DNA of 64,000 nucleotides, taken from Xanthomonas sp. DAR 80977. Lineage in GTDB: Bacteria > Pseudomonadota > Gammaproteobacteria > Xanthomonadales > Xanthomonadaceae. Shown piece by piece: positions 43,997 to 52,586 of this stretch. Every line of letters begins with the position of its first letter. Position 1 is the first letter of the stretch. Both the position numbers and the translations under genes were made by a program. The notes under the pieces are model-generated. The model searched no databases, was not told the origin of the DNA, and saw nothing but the letters and a program-made list of their open reading frames with translations. Location of the stretch: NCBI RefSeq assembly GCF_041240605.1, contig NZ_CP162487.1:4967001-5031000 (forward strand), given 5' to 3'.

Positions 43997-44037
43997 CGTC
44001 TGCACGTCTGTACGTCTGTACGTCTGTACGTCTGCAC
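43997..44037. repeat. Short tandem repeat, five copies of an 8-bp unit
   Basis: CGTCTGTA or CGTCTGCA repeats five times in a row without interruption. It is non-coding, about 140 bp upstream of the receptor ATG and 267 bp before the acyltransferase gene. Such repeats change copy number by slippage. Confidence 0.9.
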
Positions 44038-44049
44038 CAGATTGATTCA

Positions 44050-44204
44050 CCTCTTCTCCCATAGGGACCACGGCCCCCTTTTCGGGGGAAGGTGGCCGCG
44101 CAGCGCCGGATGAGGATACGCGCGAAGCCGCATGCGCCTGCATTCCACGAAGCTTCGCCCGTACCCTCGCCCCCACCCCTGTCCCGGCGGGAGAGGGGCT
44201 CGGC
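44050..44204. repeat. Diverged relative of the MITE-like element
   Basis: ACCCTCGCCCCCACCCC, GTCCCGGCGGGAGAGGGGCT at the right end resembles the 39-bp end of the element at 14771-14979. The preceding 60 bp (GGATGAGGATACGCGCGAAG, GCCTGCATTCCACGAAGCTT) resemble its interior. The left end is poorly preserved. It occupies the gap before the acyltransferase gene. Confidence 0.6.
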
Positions 44205-44303
44205 GCCGCCGCGCGGCGCGCGCGTGCCGCCGGCCGCATCGGCGCTGCGGCGGCGCGGTAAACTGCGCCCTGCATCCAGCGGCCCTCGCGCCCCTTCCAC
44301 GCC

Positions 44304-45131
44304 ATGCACGTCGCCCACCCACGGACCGCGTCCCGCTCCCTGCTCGCCCCCCTTCGCCTGCCCGCCAAGCTCGCCGCCTTCCTCCTGGCCAGCGCGACGC
44401 TGGTCCCGCTGCAATGGCTGTGCATGCGCTTCACCCGCGGCCGCGGCGCCTTCGTGCTGCCGCGGCTGTGGTTCGCCTGCCTGCGCAAGGCCATGGGCAT
44501 CCGCGTCGAGGTCGTGGGCACGCCGCGCAGCGGCGGCGGCACGCTGTTCGTCGGCAACCATGTTTCGCACTTCGACATCGTGGTGCTGGGCAGCCTGCTG
44601 CGCGCGCGCTTCATCGCCAAGAACGACATGGAGCGCTGGCCGGGCATGCGCCGTCTCGGCGCGCTGGCGCAGACCCTGTTCATCAGCCGCCGGCGGATCG
44701 ACGCGGCCACCGTGGCCGCGGCCGTCGCCGCGCAGATCCGCCCCGACCACGACGTGGTGCTGTTCGCCGAAGGCACCACCTCGTCCGGCGAGCGCGTCGC
44801 CCCGTTCAAGTCGAGCCTGTTCTCGCTGTTCCTGGGCGGCGACGCCGGCGCCCGGCCATGGACGCTGCAACCGTTCACCCTGCAGGTGCTGTCGGTCGAT
44901 GGCCGCAGCCTGGCGCACGGCGGCGAGCGCGACGCCTACGCGTTCTACGGCAGCATGCAGGCCGGCGCCCACGTCGCGCGCTTCCTGCGCTCGTCCGGCG
45001 CCGTGGTCAGGGTCACGTTCCATGCGCCGATCGCCATCGCCCATGGCAGCGACCGCAAGGCGCTCGCACAGCAGGTGCACGGCATCGTGGCATCGGCGCT
45101 CGTGAACCAGGCGCACGACGGAGCGCGATAG
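44304..45131 (+). CDS. 1-acyl-sn-glycerol-3-phosphate acyltransferase-like (PlsC family)
   Basis: This 275-aa membrane-bound acyltransferase has an N-terminal hydrophobic segment (LAAFLLASATLVPLQWLCM). Motif I is NHVSHFD (HxxxxD-type), the following basic block RFIAKNDMERWPGM corresponds to motif II, and FAEGTTSSGERV is motif III. PlsC enzymes make phosphatidic acid; relatives acylate other lipids such as ornithine lipids. It stands alone here, so the acceptor is uncertain. Confidence 0.9.
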   Translation: MHVAHPRTASRSLLAPLRLPAKLAAFLLASATLVPLQWLCMRFTRGRGAFVLPRLWFACLRKAMGIRVEVVGTPRSGGGTLFVGNHVSHFDIVVLGSLLRARFIAKNDMERWPGMRRLGALAQTLFISRRRIDAATVAAAVAAQIRPDHDVVLFAEGTTSSGERVAPFKSSLFSLFLGGDAGARPWTLQPFTLQVLSVDGRSLAHGGERDAYAFYGSMQAGAHVARFLRSSGAVVRVTFHAPIAIAHGSDRKALAQQVHGIVASALVNQAHDGAR

Positions 45132-45159
45132 GCCGGCGCCGCCGCGCCTGTTGCCGCGC

Positions 45160-45582
45160 CTAAGGATCGTTGGGCCGACTGCGCGAACAGGTGGCGATGA
45201 AATAGGGAACGCCGCTGGCCTGGGCGTCATGGAAGAACAGCAACCAGCGCTTGCGCACGCGTCCGTTATGGTTGCTGGCGCTCAGCGGGTCGGCCAGCTG
45301 CGTGCCGCACATGGCGGTAGACAGCGTGGTCCGGGTTTCGAAGATCTGTGCAGGCGCCAACGGGCCACGCATGGAACGCGTCACCGTCCAGCGCGCCACC
45401 TCGACCATGCGTGCGGGAGCCGAGGCCTCGGGCGACTCCTCGCGCCGCAGCGACAGCATCTCCGCTTCCACCGCGACCGCCGCATGCGCCTGCGCGTCCT
45501 CGGCGCTGTCGTACATGCTGCAACTGCAGGCCGAGGCCGCGAACGGCACCAGGCTCAGCAATACCGCCAGCAACGTCCTCAT
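45160..45582 (-). CDS. Secreted cysteine-containing hypothetical protein, netrin/TIMP-like N-terminus
   Basis: This 140-aa protein has a signal peptide ending in FAASA and a mature N-terminus CSCSMYDSAEDA. It then runs as beta-rich sequence with further Cys (TAMCGTQL and IATCSRSR). A mature N-terminal CSC followed by beta strands and late cysteines resembles bacterial members of the NTR/TIMP-like group. This is a loose resemblance only. It follows, in the same orientation, the DUF6348-like gene. Confidence 0.65.
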   Translation of the reverse strand: MRTLLAVLLSLVPFAASACSCSMYDSAEDAQAHAAVAVEAEMLSLRREESPEASAPARMVEVARWTVTRSMRGPLAPAQIFETRTTLSTAMCGTQLADPLSASNHNGRVRKRWLLFFHDAQASGVPYFIATCSRSRPNDP

Positions 45583-45633
45583 CTTCGTGCCCTCAACGCT
45601 TGTCTGGCGAACGGGACGCCGCTGCCGGCGCTG

Positions 45634-46455
45634 TCATGCAGGCAGCGAATCGGGCGGACGCACCACCACGTACTGTTTGCGGAACTCGAGCGCCGCATGC
45701 GCCGGCCAGGTCGCGGCATAGCGGCGCAGGCATTCCGCGCCCTCGGCGAAGTCGACGCCATTGATCCGGCAATCCGCCGCGACCGCGCCCGCTGCGTCGC
45801 GCGAGGCGAACAGGCGGATTCCCAGCATGCGTGCATCGTGTTCCAGCACCGGCTTGAATGCCTCCAGGCTTTGCGTGAACAGGCAGCATGGGCAGAACGC
45901 GTGCGCCTGCTCGTCGGCATCGCCGGCATCGCCGACATCGCAGGCAGCGGTGTTCGCAGCGCCGCCCAGCCGCGCGACGGGTCCAAGCACGACCTCCCGC
46001 CGGTGCGCGGCGGGCGCCGGAAAGTCCAGTTGCAGCGTCATGCAACTGCGCTCCTGCTGCGCAGCGGACACCGCCTCGGACAGCGCGACCAAGTCGGTAC
46101 GCGCCCACGTCGCGAATCCCGACACCAGACTCTGTTCCGTATCCGCACCCGAGGCATGCTGGAACTCGGCGATGCCGTCGGGGAACAGCGCTGGATGGCG
46201 AACCTGGATGATCGTGGCGGTACGGATGCCGTCCGGCGGCAGCTCGACCACCTCCAGCAGTTCGACGAAGACCTGCAGCTCCTCCCCAAGGGCGATGCGG
46301 TCGTCCTGCAACACAGGCGTCCATCCTTCGCGCTCCAGCACCTGCGCCAACAATGCGAGCAAAGCGCGATCAGGGGACGCATCGCTTGCGGCATCGGCCG
46401 GGGCGGGCTCGGGCAGGCGCTTGTCGGCGAAAAGGCGCAGCAGCTGTTTCAGCAT
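45634..46455 (-). CDS. DUF6348-like conserved hypothetical protein
   Basis: This 273-aa acidic soluble protein has an N-terminal helical part (LLALLAQVLEREGW) and a central beta region (ELQVFVELLEVVELPPDGIR). The C-terminal segment contains CPCCLFTQS and ends in CLRRYAATWPAHAALEFRKQYVVV. The last segment and overall length fit what I recall of DUF6348. Function is unknown. The CPCC motif could bind a metal. It is encoded just downstream of the diguanylate cyclase gene in the same orientation. Confidence 0.7.
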   Translation of the reverse strand: MLKQLLRLFADKRLPEPAPADAASDASPDRALLALLAQVLEREGWTPVLQDDRIALGEELQVFVELLEVVELPPDGIRTATIIQVRHPALFPDGIAEFQHASGADTEQSLVSGFATWARTDLVALSEAVSAAQQERSCMTLQLDFPAPAAHRREVVLGPVARLGGAANTAACDVGDAGDADEQAHAFCPCCLFTQSLEAFKPVLEHDARMLGIRLFASRDAAGAVAADCRINGVDFAEGAECLRRYAATWPAHAALEFRKQYVVVRPPDSLPA

Positions 46456-46516
46456 TCACGGTCCAATGGCAAGGGAAGGGGCAGTCGCGGCGGCCGGCAT
46501 CGGGTTCCCGTGCCGC

Positions 46517-48031
46517 TCAATCCTGGCCGGCCGCGGCATGCACGCGGTCGCGGCCGGATTCCTTCGCCGCATACAAGGCCTCGTCGGCACGCGCGAGCAG
46601 TTCCTCGGCGCCGAAGGGCGCGGGGAAGGAAACGAAGCTGTAGGCGCCGGCGCTGATCGTCACATGTCCCAGCGGGCTGCCGGCATGCTCGATGCACAGG
46701 TTGCGCACGGCCTGGACGATGTGTTCGGCAGTGGCCGCGGTCTCCTGCGGACCGGACGCCGGCAGCACCACCGTCAACTCCTCGCCGCCGTAGCGCACCG
46801 CCAGGTCGCCCGAACGCCGCGCATGGTTCTTCACCGCGTTGGCCACCGACTTGATGCAGATGTCCCCGGCCGGATGTCCGTAGAGATCGTTGTAGCGCTT
46901 GAAGTGATCGATATCGATCATGATCAGCCCCAGCGGGCTGGAGGTCCGTCGCGCCCGGCTGATCTCGGCCGGCAGCACCGCGTCAAGCTGCCGCCGGTTG
47001 GCCAGGCCGGTGAGGCTGTCGTGCAACGCGATCTTCTCCAATGCCGCGTACGCCAGGCGCAATTCGTCTTCGGCGCGCACGGTCTGCCGGATCTGCCGCG
47101 ACAGGAAGAAGCCGAACAGGATCGGAATCGGCAGCACCAGCCCCAGCACGATCAGCGACCGGTACAGGTCCGCATACCAGGGGGCGAGGATGGCGCGCTT
47201 GGAGATCCCGGCCATGACCACCAACGGGTAGCGGTCCAGGCGCTCGTAGCCGTACATGCGTTCGACCTTGTCGGTGATCGCCACGATCGTCGCCACGCCG
47301 CGCGGCGCGCGCGGCAGATAGGTGCGGAAGATCTCGCCCTTGGCGATGCTCCTGCCGATCACCGCAGGGTCGAACGGACGCCGGACCAGGATCGTGCCGG
47401 TATCGGAGGCGAGCACCACCACGCCCTGCGCATCCATGCGGAATTCGGAGTAGAAGCTGGAAAAATAGGACACCTTCAGCGTCACCAGGAACACGCCGCC
47501 GAAGCTGCCGTCCGCCCGATTGATGCGCCGGGACACCGGAATGACCAGCTCGCCGGTCGATCGGCTGCTGATGACCTCGCCGATATGGACCGCGTTGCCG
47601 GGATGGGTCCGGTGATAGACGAAGTAGGCGCGATCGGCATTGTTGGCGTTTGCGGGCGTCGCGTCCTTGTCGGTCACCACCCAATTGCCTTCGCTGTCGT
47701 AGACGAACAGGCCATGCAATTGCGGCAGGCTCTTGACCTGGCGCTGGAACAGCGCGTGCATGCGCCGCCGGTCCATGGTCTCGATGCCATCGGTTTCGAT
47801 GCGTTCGACGACGCCCAGCGACAGGATGTCGGCTTCCTTGATCGCATCCTCGGCGTGCTGCCCGATCGAATGGGAGATGTTCTCGGTGGTGACGCGCGCC
47901 AGATCGAAGGCGTGGCGATAGCCGATCCATGCCTGGTACGCGGTCGTGGCGATCAACAGCAGCAGCATGGCGACCACGAAATACGGGACCAGCCGCAGCA
48001 TGAAATGTTGCCGAAGGCGCGGCGGCGTCAT
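46517..48031 (-). CDS. Membrane-bound diguanylate cyclase with periplasmic sensor
   Basis: This 504-aa protein has a transmembrane segment at residues about 12-30, an extracytoplasmic sensor of roughly 250 residues of dCACHE type (VYDSEGNWVVTDKD, RAYFVYHRTHPGNAVHIG, VLASDTGTILVRRPFD), and a second transmembrane segment (SLIVLGLVLPIPILFGFFL, about 300-320). A C-terminal GGDEF domain follows. The active-site motif is intact as RYGGEEL near residue 410, preceded by DSLTGLANRR and MIDIDHFKRYND. It should make cyclic di-GMP in response to an extracellular small molecule. Confidence 0.94.
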   Translation of the reverse strand: MTPPRLRQHFMLRLVPYFVVAMLLLLIATTAYQAWIGYRHAFDLARVTTENISHSIGQHAEDAIKEADILSLGVVERIETDGIETMDRRRMHALFQRQVKSLPQLHGLFVYDSEGNWVVTDKDATPANANNADRAYFVYHRTHPGNAVHIGEVISSRSTGELVIPVSRRINRADGSFGGVFLVTLKVSYFSSFYSEFRMDAQGVVVLASDTGTILVRRPFDPAVIGRSIAKGEIFRTYLPRAPRGVATIVAITDKVERMYGYERLDRYPLVVMAGISKRAILAPWYADLYRSLIVLGLVLPIPILFGFFLSRQIRQTVRAEDELRLAYAALEKIALHDSLTGLANRRQLDAVLPAEISRARRTSSPLGLIMIDIDHFKRYNDLYGHPAGDICIKSVANAVKNHARRSGDLAVRYGGEELTVVLPASGPQETAATAEHIVQAVRNLCIEHAGSPLGHVTISAGAYSFVSFPAPFGAEELLARADEALYAAKESGRDRVHAAAGQD

Positions 48032-48128
48032 GCCTGTCCCGCCAGGGGTGCGCCGGCAACGCGGCATCCTCCCTGCGCGCCGACGCGCCCGGCGGCCGCG
48101 CCGCGAACATGGGGGCGCCGCAGCGCCA

Positions 48129-49031
48129 TCAGGCGCCCTGCCACGGCCAAGGCGATCCACCACCATCGCGCGCGACGACGGTGACCACGACGGCCGCGGC
48201 CGCGTCTTCTCCGTCGCCGACGACGACATTGAGCCAGACGCGGCTCCCACTCCCCTCCTGCACGTTCAACACCGCCTGGTGGAAACCGCCCGCACGCGCG
48301 CACGCCGCCAGGTCCAGCGACGCGCCGTCCTCGCCCGCCCACAGCGCCTGCGCGTGGCCGCCCAGCAGTGCGGTCTCCGTGTGCCCCGACAACGCGCACA
48401 GCGCCCGGTTCACCGCCGCCACGCGTCCTTCCGCATCGACCACCGCCAGGCCGAACGGCGCCGCCTGGAACGCGCTGCGCATCGCAGCGCCGGTCAGTGG
48501 CGAAGAGCCGTCCGGGGCGGCGCCGGACTCCGCGCCCGGGCCCGCGCGCCGCTCCAACAGATGGCGCTCCGCGCGTGCGGCCAGCTCCAGCAGCAGCGTC
48601 ACCTGTTCCGCATCCAGTTGCCGTGGCCGCGTGTCCAGCGCGCACAGCGTGCCCATCACCAACCCCTGCTTGCCGCGCAGCGGGACGCCGGCATAGAAGC
48701 GCACGTGCGGCTCGTCCTGCACCAGGGGGTTGTCGCGGAAGCGCGCGTCGCGCAACGCATCCTCCACGACCAGCAGCGCATCGGCGTAGAGGGCATGCGA
48801 GCAGAACGAGACATCGCGCGAGGTCTCGCAGACATCCAGCCCCACCTTGGACTTGAACCACTGCCGGTTGGCGTCCACCAGCGTCACCGTCGCGATCGGC
48901 ACCTGCAGGCGCTCGGCCAGTTCGCGCGTGATCCGGTCCAGCGCCTCCTCGGCCGGGGTGTCCAGCACATTCAGGCTGCGCAGGAAGCGCAGCCGGGTCT
49001 CCTCGTTCTGGGGATAGGGCGCGATGAGCAT
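48129..49031 (-). CDS. GAF-PAS domain sensor protein
   Basis: This 300-aa cytoplasmic protein has an N-terminal GAF domain (about 20-165) typical of the type found before histidine kinases and cyclases: LDTPAEEALDRITRELAERL, WFKSKVGLDVCETSRDVSFC and GVPLRGKQGLVMGTLCALD. A PAS domain follows (about 185-290, FQAAPFGLAVVDAEGRVAAV). There is no kinase or GGDEF output. It lies next to a diguanylate cyclase gene in the same orientation, so a shared signalling role is possible. The ATG at 49031 starts at the conserved region. Confidence 0.88.
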   Translation of the reverse strand: MLIAPYPQNEETRLRFLRSLNVLDTPAEEALDRITRELAERLQVPIATVTLVDANRQWFKSKVGLDVCETSRDVSFCSHALYADALLVVEDALRDARFRDNPLVQDEPHVRFYAGVPLRGKQGLVMGTLCALDTRPRQLDAEQVTLLLELAARAERHLLERRAGPGAESGAAPDGSSPLTGAAMRSAFQAAPFGLAVVDAEGRVAAVNRALCALSGHTETALLGGHAQALWAGEDGASLDLAACARAGGFHQAVLNVQEGSGSRVWLNVVVGDGEDAAAAVVVTVVARDGGGSPWPWQGA

Positions 49032-49384
49032 GGGAGGCAGTGGCGGCCGGTCACCCAGGATCATACCCGCGACCGGGGCTGTGAAAGAACTGCCCGCCCC
49101 GGCGCCCGGGCAGGACGCGACCCGCGGCGGACACAACCGGCCATGGCCGTACCGACCGCGTGCCGCACGGCGCCGAGTCCGCGAAGCAGGATCCGGCGAG
49201 CGTTCGTAGACAGCGTTGGCCGCCGTGCCGCACTCCCTGCGTTGTTATCGGCAGGCAACCGCGACCGGCGCGGCGTCCCCCGACCCGCACAGGACACCGG
49301 CACGGTTGCCTGCCTGCCGCGCCGCGCGCCCAGACATGGACCGCGTCCGCGCAGGTCCTTCCCAACAGTTCATGGAGAACGCAA
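49032..49384. promoter_or_regulatory. Divergent promoter region with a 12-bp inverted repeat before the RiPP locus
   Basis: GGCAGGCAACCG (49250-49261) is exactly complementary to CGGTTGCCTGCC (49303-49314), 41 bp apart. It lies between the GAF-PAS gene and the small precursor gene, about 70-135 bp before the precursor ATG. It could be an operator pair or a leader hairpin. Ribosome-binding site GGAG lies eight bases before the ATG. No other gene is supported in this stretch. Confidence 0.5.
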
Positions 49385-49618
49385 ATGAAGAGCGCAAGGG
49401 CAGTCCCGTCGTTCCGGTCCCCGCATGCCGTCACCATCGCGGTGCCGGTCAGCGTCGGCAACGACATCGAACAACTGAACAAGGTGACCCGGGAAATCCT
49501 CGGCCGGCTCGGCTGCGCAGGCTGCCATTCCGGCTTCGACTTCCGTTTCGTGATCGAACGCGACTTCCGGGTCAATCCGGCGCTGGAGATCCACGAGTTC
49601 TCGCCGCGCTTCGGCTGA
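49385..49618 (+). CDS. Candidate RiPP precursor peptide of a DUF692 oxidase system
   Basis: This 77-aa peptide lies 16 bp upstream of a DUF692 oxidase gene. It has no signal peptide, unlike bufferin-type precursors. The N-terminal half looks like a leader (AVTIAVPVSVGNDIEQLNKV) and the C-terminal half a core with two cysteines and a histidine (GRLGCAGCHSGFDFRF; Cys44, Cys47, His48), ending HEFSPRFG. DUF692 enzymes modify Cys, Asp or other residues in such peptides. Which residues change here is unknown. GGAG with good spacing supports the start at 49385. Confidence 0.78.
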   Translation: MKSARAVPSFRSPHAVTIAVPVSVGNDIEQLNKVTREILGRLGCAGCHSGFDFRFVIERDFRVNPALEIHEFSPRFG

Positions 49619-49634
49619 GCGGAGCGCATCGGCG

Positions 49635-51077
49635 ATGCATGCCCTGCCCGAGCTCGGCGTCGGCCTGGTGCTGTGGCCGGAGTTGATGCCGGTACTGGAC
49701 GAGGACGACGGCGCGATCGGGGTGGTCGAGATCGAACCGGAATTCTTCTGGTTCGAGACCGGCAACGCGCAGGCGCCGATGCGCATCGACACCGGCATGG
49801 TGCGGCAGCTCGCCGAGCTGCCGCACCATAAACTCGTGCACGGCGTGGCCTCGCCGGTGGGCGGCTCGCTGGCGCCGGATCCGCGGCGGCTGCGCTCGAT
49901 GCGCGAGGTGGTGCAGGCGCTGGGCGCGCCGTGGGCCAGCGAGCACCTGAGCTTCAATGCGGTGCCGGTGGCCGGCGGCCCGGTGGATTCGGGCTTCCTG
50001 CTGCCGCCGCTGCAGACCGTCGAGGGCGCGCACCAGGCGGCGGCCAACATCCGCGCGATGGCGCACGGCCTGCAGGTGCCGTTCGCGGTGGAGAACAACG
50101 TCAATTATCTGCGCCCGGTCGATGGCGAGCTCAGCGATGGCGCCTTCATCGCCGAAGTGGTGACGCAGGCGGACTGCGGCATCCTGCTCGACCTGCACAA
50201 CCTGTGGACCAACGAACGCAACGGCCGCCAGCCGGTCCGCGAGGCGCTCGCCGCGCTGCCGCTCGAGCGCGTGTGCGAGCTGCACCTGGCCGGCGGCTTC
50301 GCGCACCGCGGCTACTGGCTGGACGCGCACTCCGGGCTGGTCGACCAGGAGCTGATGCGGCTGGCCGCGGAGCTGGTCCCCGCACTGCCCAAGCTGCGCG
50401 CGATCGTCTTCGAGATGTTGCCGAGCTACCTGCCGCAGGTCGGCATCGCCGCGGTGCGCAGGCAACTCGACGGACTGCACAGCCTATGGGCGTTGCGCCG
50501 GCCCGGCGCGCGCCTTCCGCACCCGGAACCGGTCGTGTGCCGCACCGGCAGCGACGCCACGCCTTCGCCGGGCGACTGGGAGCGCACGCTGGGCGCGCTG
50601 GTGCGCGGCGATGCGCCCGAAGCGCACCCCGTCGCCGCCTTGATCGACGATCCCGGCGTCGCCCTGCTGCGGGAACTGGCCAGCAATGCGCGCGCCGGGC
50701 AGATCGCCAGCGCGGCGCGGCTGACCACGCGCATGCTGCTGGCGCATGGCGGCGAAGCCGCCTTCCGCACCTTGTTCGACGCCTATGCCGCCGCGCAGCC
50801 GCCACGCCAGTTCGCCAGCAGCGAAGCGCTGGGTTTCCTCGAGCATGTGCAGCGCGCAGCGCCGGCGATTCCGCGGCTGGCCCAGGTGGTCATGTTCGAA
50901 AGCGCGGTGATCCATTCCGCCCTGTGCGGCGACACGCGCACCGTCGCCTTCGACGGCGATCCGGTGCCGCTGCTGACCGCACTGGCCGAACGGCGCGTGC
51001 CGCCACCGACGCAGGCGCCCGGCAGCGTCACGATCGAACTGCAGCGCGGTGCGGTCACCGCCATCCGCGCACGCTAG
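49635..51077 (+). CDS. DUF692 multinuclear non-heme iron-dependent oxidase fused to a partner domain
   Basis: This 480-aa protein has a TIM-barrel DUF692 domain at residues 1-285 with the expected metal-ligand motifs: SEH (Glu103, His104), VENN (Glu153, Asn154), DLHN (Asp186, His188, Asn189), ELHLAG (His217), DAHS (Asp230, His232) and FEM (Glu260). Residues about 320-480 form an extra helical domain ending FLEHVQRAAPAIPRLAQVV and FESAVIHSAL. It resembles the separate partner proteins (MbnC/HvfC type) that bind the precursor leader. MbnB, TglH and ChrH are known members. The fusion and the adjacent Cys peptide point to a self-contained modification system. Confidence 0.9.
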   Translation: MHALPELGVGLVLWPELMPVLDEDDGAIGVVEIEPEFFWFETGNAQAPMRIDTGMVRQLAELPHHKLVHGVASPVGGSLAPDPRRLRSMREVVQALGAPWASEHLSFNAVPVAGGPVDSGFLLPPLQTVEGAHQAAANIRAMAHGLQVPFAVENNVNYLRPVDGELSDGAFIAEVVTQADCGILLDLHNLWTNERNGRQPVREALAALPLERVCELHLAGGFAHRGYWLDAHSGLVDQELMRLAAELVPALPKLRAIVFEMLPSYLPQVGIAAVRRQLDGLHSLWALRRPGARLPHPEPVVCRTGSDATPSPGDWERTLGALVRGDAPEAHPVAALIDDPGVALLRELASNARAGQIASAARLTTRMLLAHGGEAAFRTLFDAYAAAQPPRQFASSEALGFLEHVQRAAPAIPRLAQVVMFESAVIHSALCGDTRTVAFDGDPVPLLTALAERRVPPPTQAPGSVTIELQRGAVTAIRAR

Positions 51078-51210
51078 CGCCTGCACCGCAGGCGGCGCAT
51101 GCATTGCGGCGCGCGCGGCGGGTGACGTGTCACGCGCACGACATCGGGATTTTCTAGCCTGGCGGCCACGCCGACGGCCGCGGCCGCCAAGGAAGCTCGC
51201 CATCGAGATC

Positions 51211-51633
51211 GTGTTGTGGAGCGTCTTCGCCGTGGTGATGAGCGCCGTCGTGCTGTTCGGCGTGGCGGCTGTGCGCGTCGCCACCCGCGAGAACCGCATC
51301 TACTCCGCCGAAGCCAAGACCTGGCAGCGCCTGATCCACGGCGGCATCGCCACCGAGGCCGAGATCCGCTCGCTCAAGCGTTCCGAGCACGGACTGTCGC
51401 GTGGCGGCAGCCAGGGCCAGACCGTGCACGCGGTCGAACTGACCCTCGACGTCTTCGACGGCGCGGGCGGCGTGTCCGCGGCTACGCTGCGCACGCTGAT
51501 CGACGAAGCGCTGTTGCCGCAGTTCTGCATCGCCGGCACCCGCGTGCATCTCCTGCGCGACCCCGACGACGCCTCGATCCTGGCGGTGGACCGCTCGCGC
51601 ACGCCGCTGGAGCTCCCGCGCGCTACCGGGTGA
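51211..51633 (+). CDS. Small single-pass membrane protein downstream of the oxidase
   Basis: The protein is about 140 aa. It has one N-terminal membrane segment (WSVFAVVMSAVVLFGVAAV) followed by a cytoplasmic or periplasmic domain with QRLIHGGIATEAEIRSLKRS and ALLPQFCIAGTRVHLLRDPD. The frame has no ATG near the hydrophobic start; the GTG at 51211 is my choice, with AAGGAAG upstream at a long distance. It lies 133 bp after the oxidase and may be part of the same unit. No family is recognised. Confidence 0.6.
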   Translation: MLWSVFAVVMSAVVLFGVAAVRVATRENRIYSAEAKTWQRLIHGGIATEAEIRSLKRSEHGLSRGGSQGQTVHAVELTLDVFDGAGGVSAATLRTLIDEALLPQFCIAGTRVHLLRDPDDASILAVDRSRTPLELPRATG

Positions 51634-51762
51634 AGGCAGCACCCACGCAATCCGCAGGCGCCCCCTGCGCCGCAGCGGGAGCGGTGGCTTCAGCCCCGGC
51701 GGCATCCGCGGCCGGGCGCCTCGCCACGGCCTGCCCCGCGTCCGGAGCCGCCCAACCCGCCA

Positions 51763-52494
51763 CTAGGGCTTCGCCGCCTCGCACAGCTTGCGGTTGAACC
51801 AGGTGGACTTGGCGATCGGCAGATAGCTGTCCCAATCGCTGGGCGGCAGCATGCTACCGTTCTTGTCCAGCTCCTGCTGCAGCGTGTCCTCGTCGCGGCT
51901 GCCGGCGGCGATGGTGGTGTCCAGCACGGCCAGGCACTCCTTCGGGCGGCCCAGGCGCAGCAGGGCGATGGCGCGGTCGTTGGCGAAGCGGTCGCGCTCC
52001 AGCCAGTTGAAGAACACGCCGCACTCCTTGGCGAGGGCATCCATCCCGGCGAGCGCGGCCGCATAGCGCTTGCCGCGATAGTCGGCCAGGTAGCCCTCGC
52101 GCCGCCGCGCGCTCGCCTTGGCGGTGCAGCCCGCCGGCAACGCCAGGTACTCGCCCTCGAAGCCGGCGCGCATGCCGCAGTAGTCGCGGCAGCTCTCCTC
52201 GGTCAACGCCTTCACGTCGAACCCGCCCGCGGTGCGCTTGAACGCCACGCGGCACGGCGTGTCGCTGCCCTCGGTGACCACGCCGGTGTCGCCCTGCAGC
52301 GTGCCGGACAGCGCGCAGCTGTGGCCGTTGGCGCCGACCGCTTCGATCTCGAACGGGCGTACGTCGCCCTGGCCGCTGATCCGCAGGCTGCCCCAGCCAT
52401 CCTTGGTGCCGTACTCGGCAGGCGGCGCCGCCGCGCCGGCAGCGCACGCCACAGCGCACAGCAGCAGCGCGCTCCACTTCCATCGTCCTGACAT
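51763..52494 (-). CDS. Secreted hypothetical protein
   Basis: This 243-aa protein has a signal peptide (WSALLLCAVACAAGAAA). The mature part is a beta-rich N-terminal half (WGSLRISGQGDVRPFEIEAV, with Cys in HSCALSG and TPCRVAF) and a helical TPR-like C-terminal half (RYAAALAGMDALAKECGVFF; RAIALLRLGRPKECLAVLD). Eight or so cysteines suggest periplasmic disulfides. It follows another secreted gene (52587-53531) in the same orientation. The family is not recognised. Confidence 0.72.
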   Translation of the reverse strand: MSGRWKWSALLLCAVACAAGAAAPPAEYGTKDGWGSLRISGQGDVRPFEIEAVGANGHSCALSGTLQGDTGVVTEGSDTPCRVAFKRTAGGFDVKALTEESCRDYCGMRAGFEGEYLALPAGCTAKASARRREGYLADYRGKRYAAALAGMDALAKECGVFFNWLERDRFANDRAIALLRLGRPKECLAVLDTTIAAGSRDEDTLQQELDKNGSMLPPSDWDSYLPIAKSTWFNRKLCEAAKP

Positions 52495-52586
52495 GGCAGC
52501 TCCAAACTCGGCAAGGGAGTGGAATTCTCCCCCAACTGGCGAGCCGCAGACCAGGGGTCGCGGCTCCCGACTCCGCTGGCGCAGGA

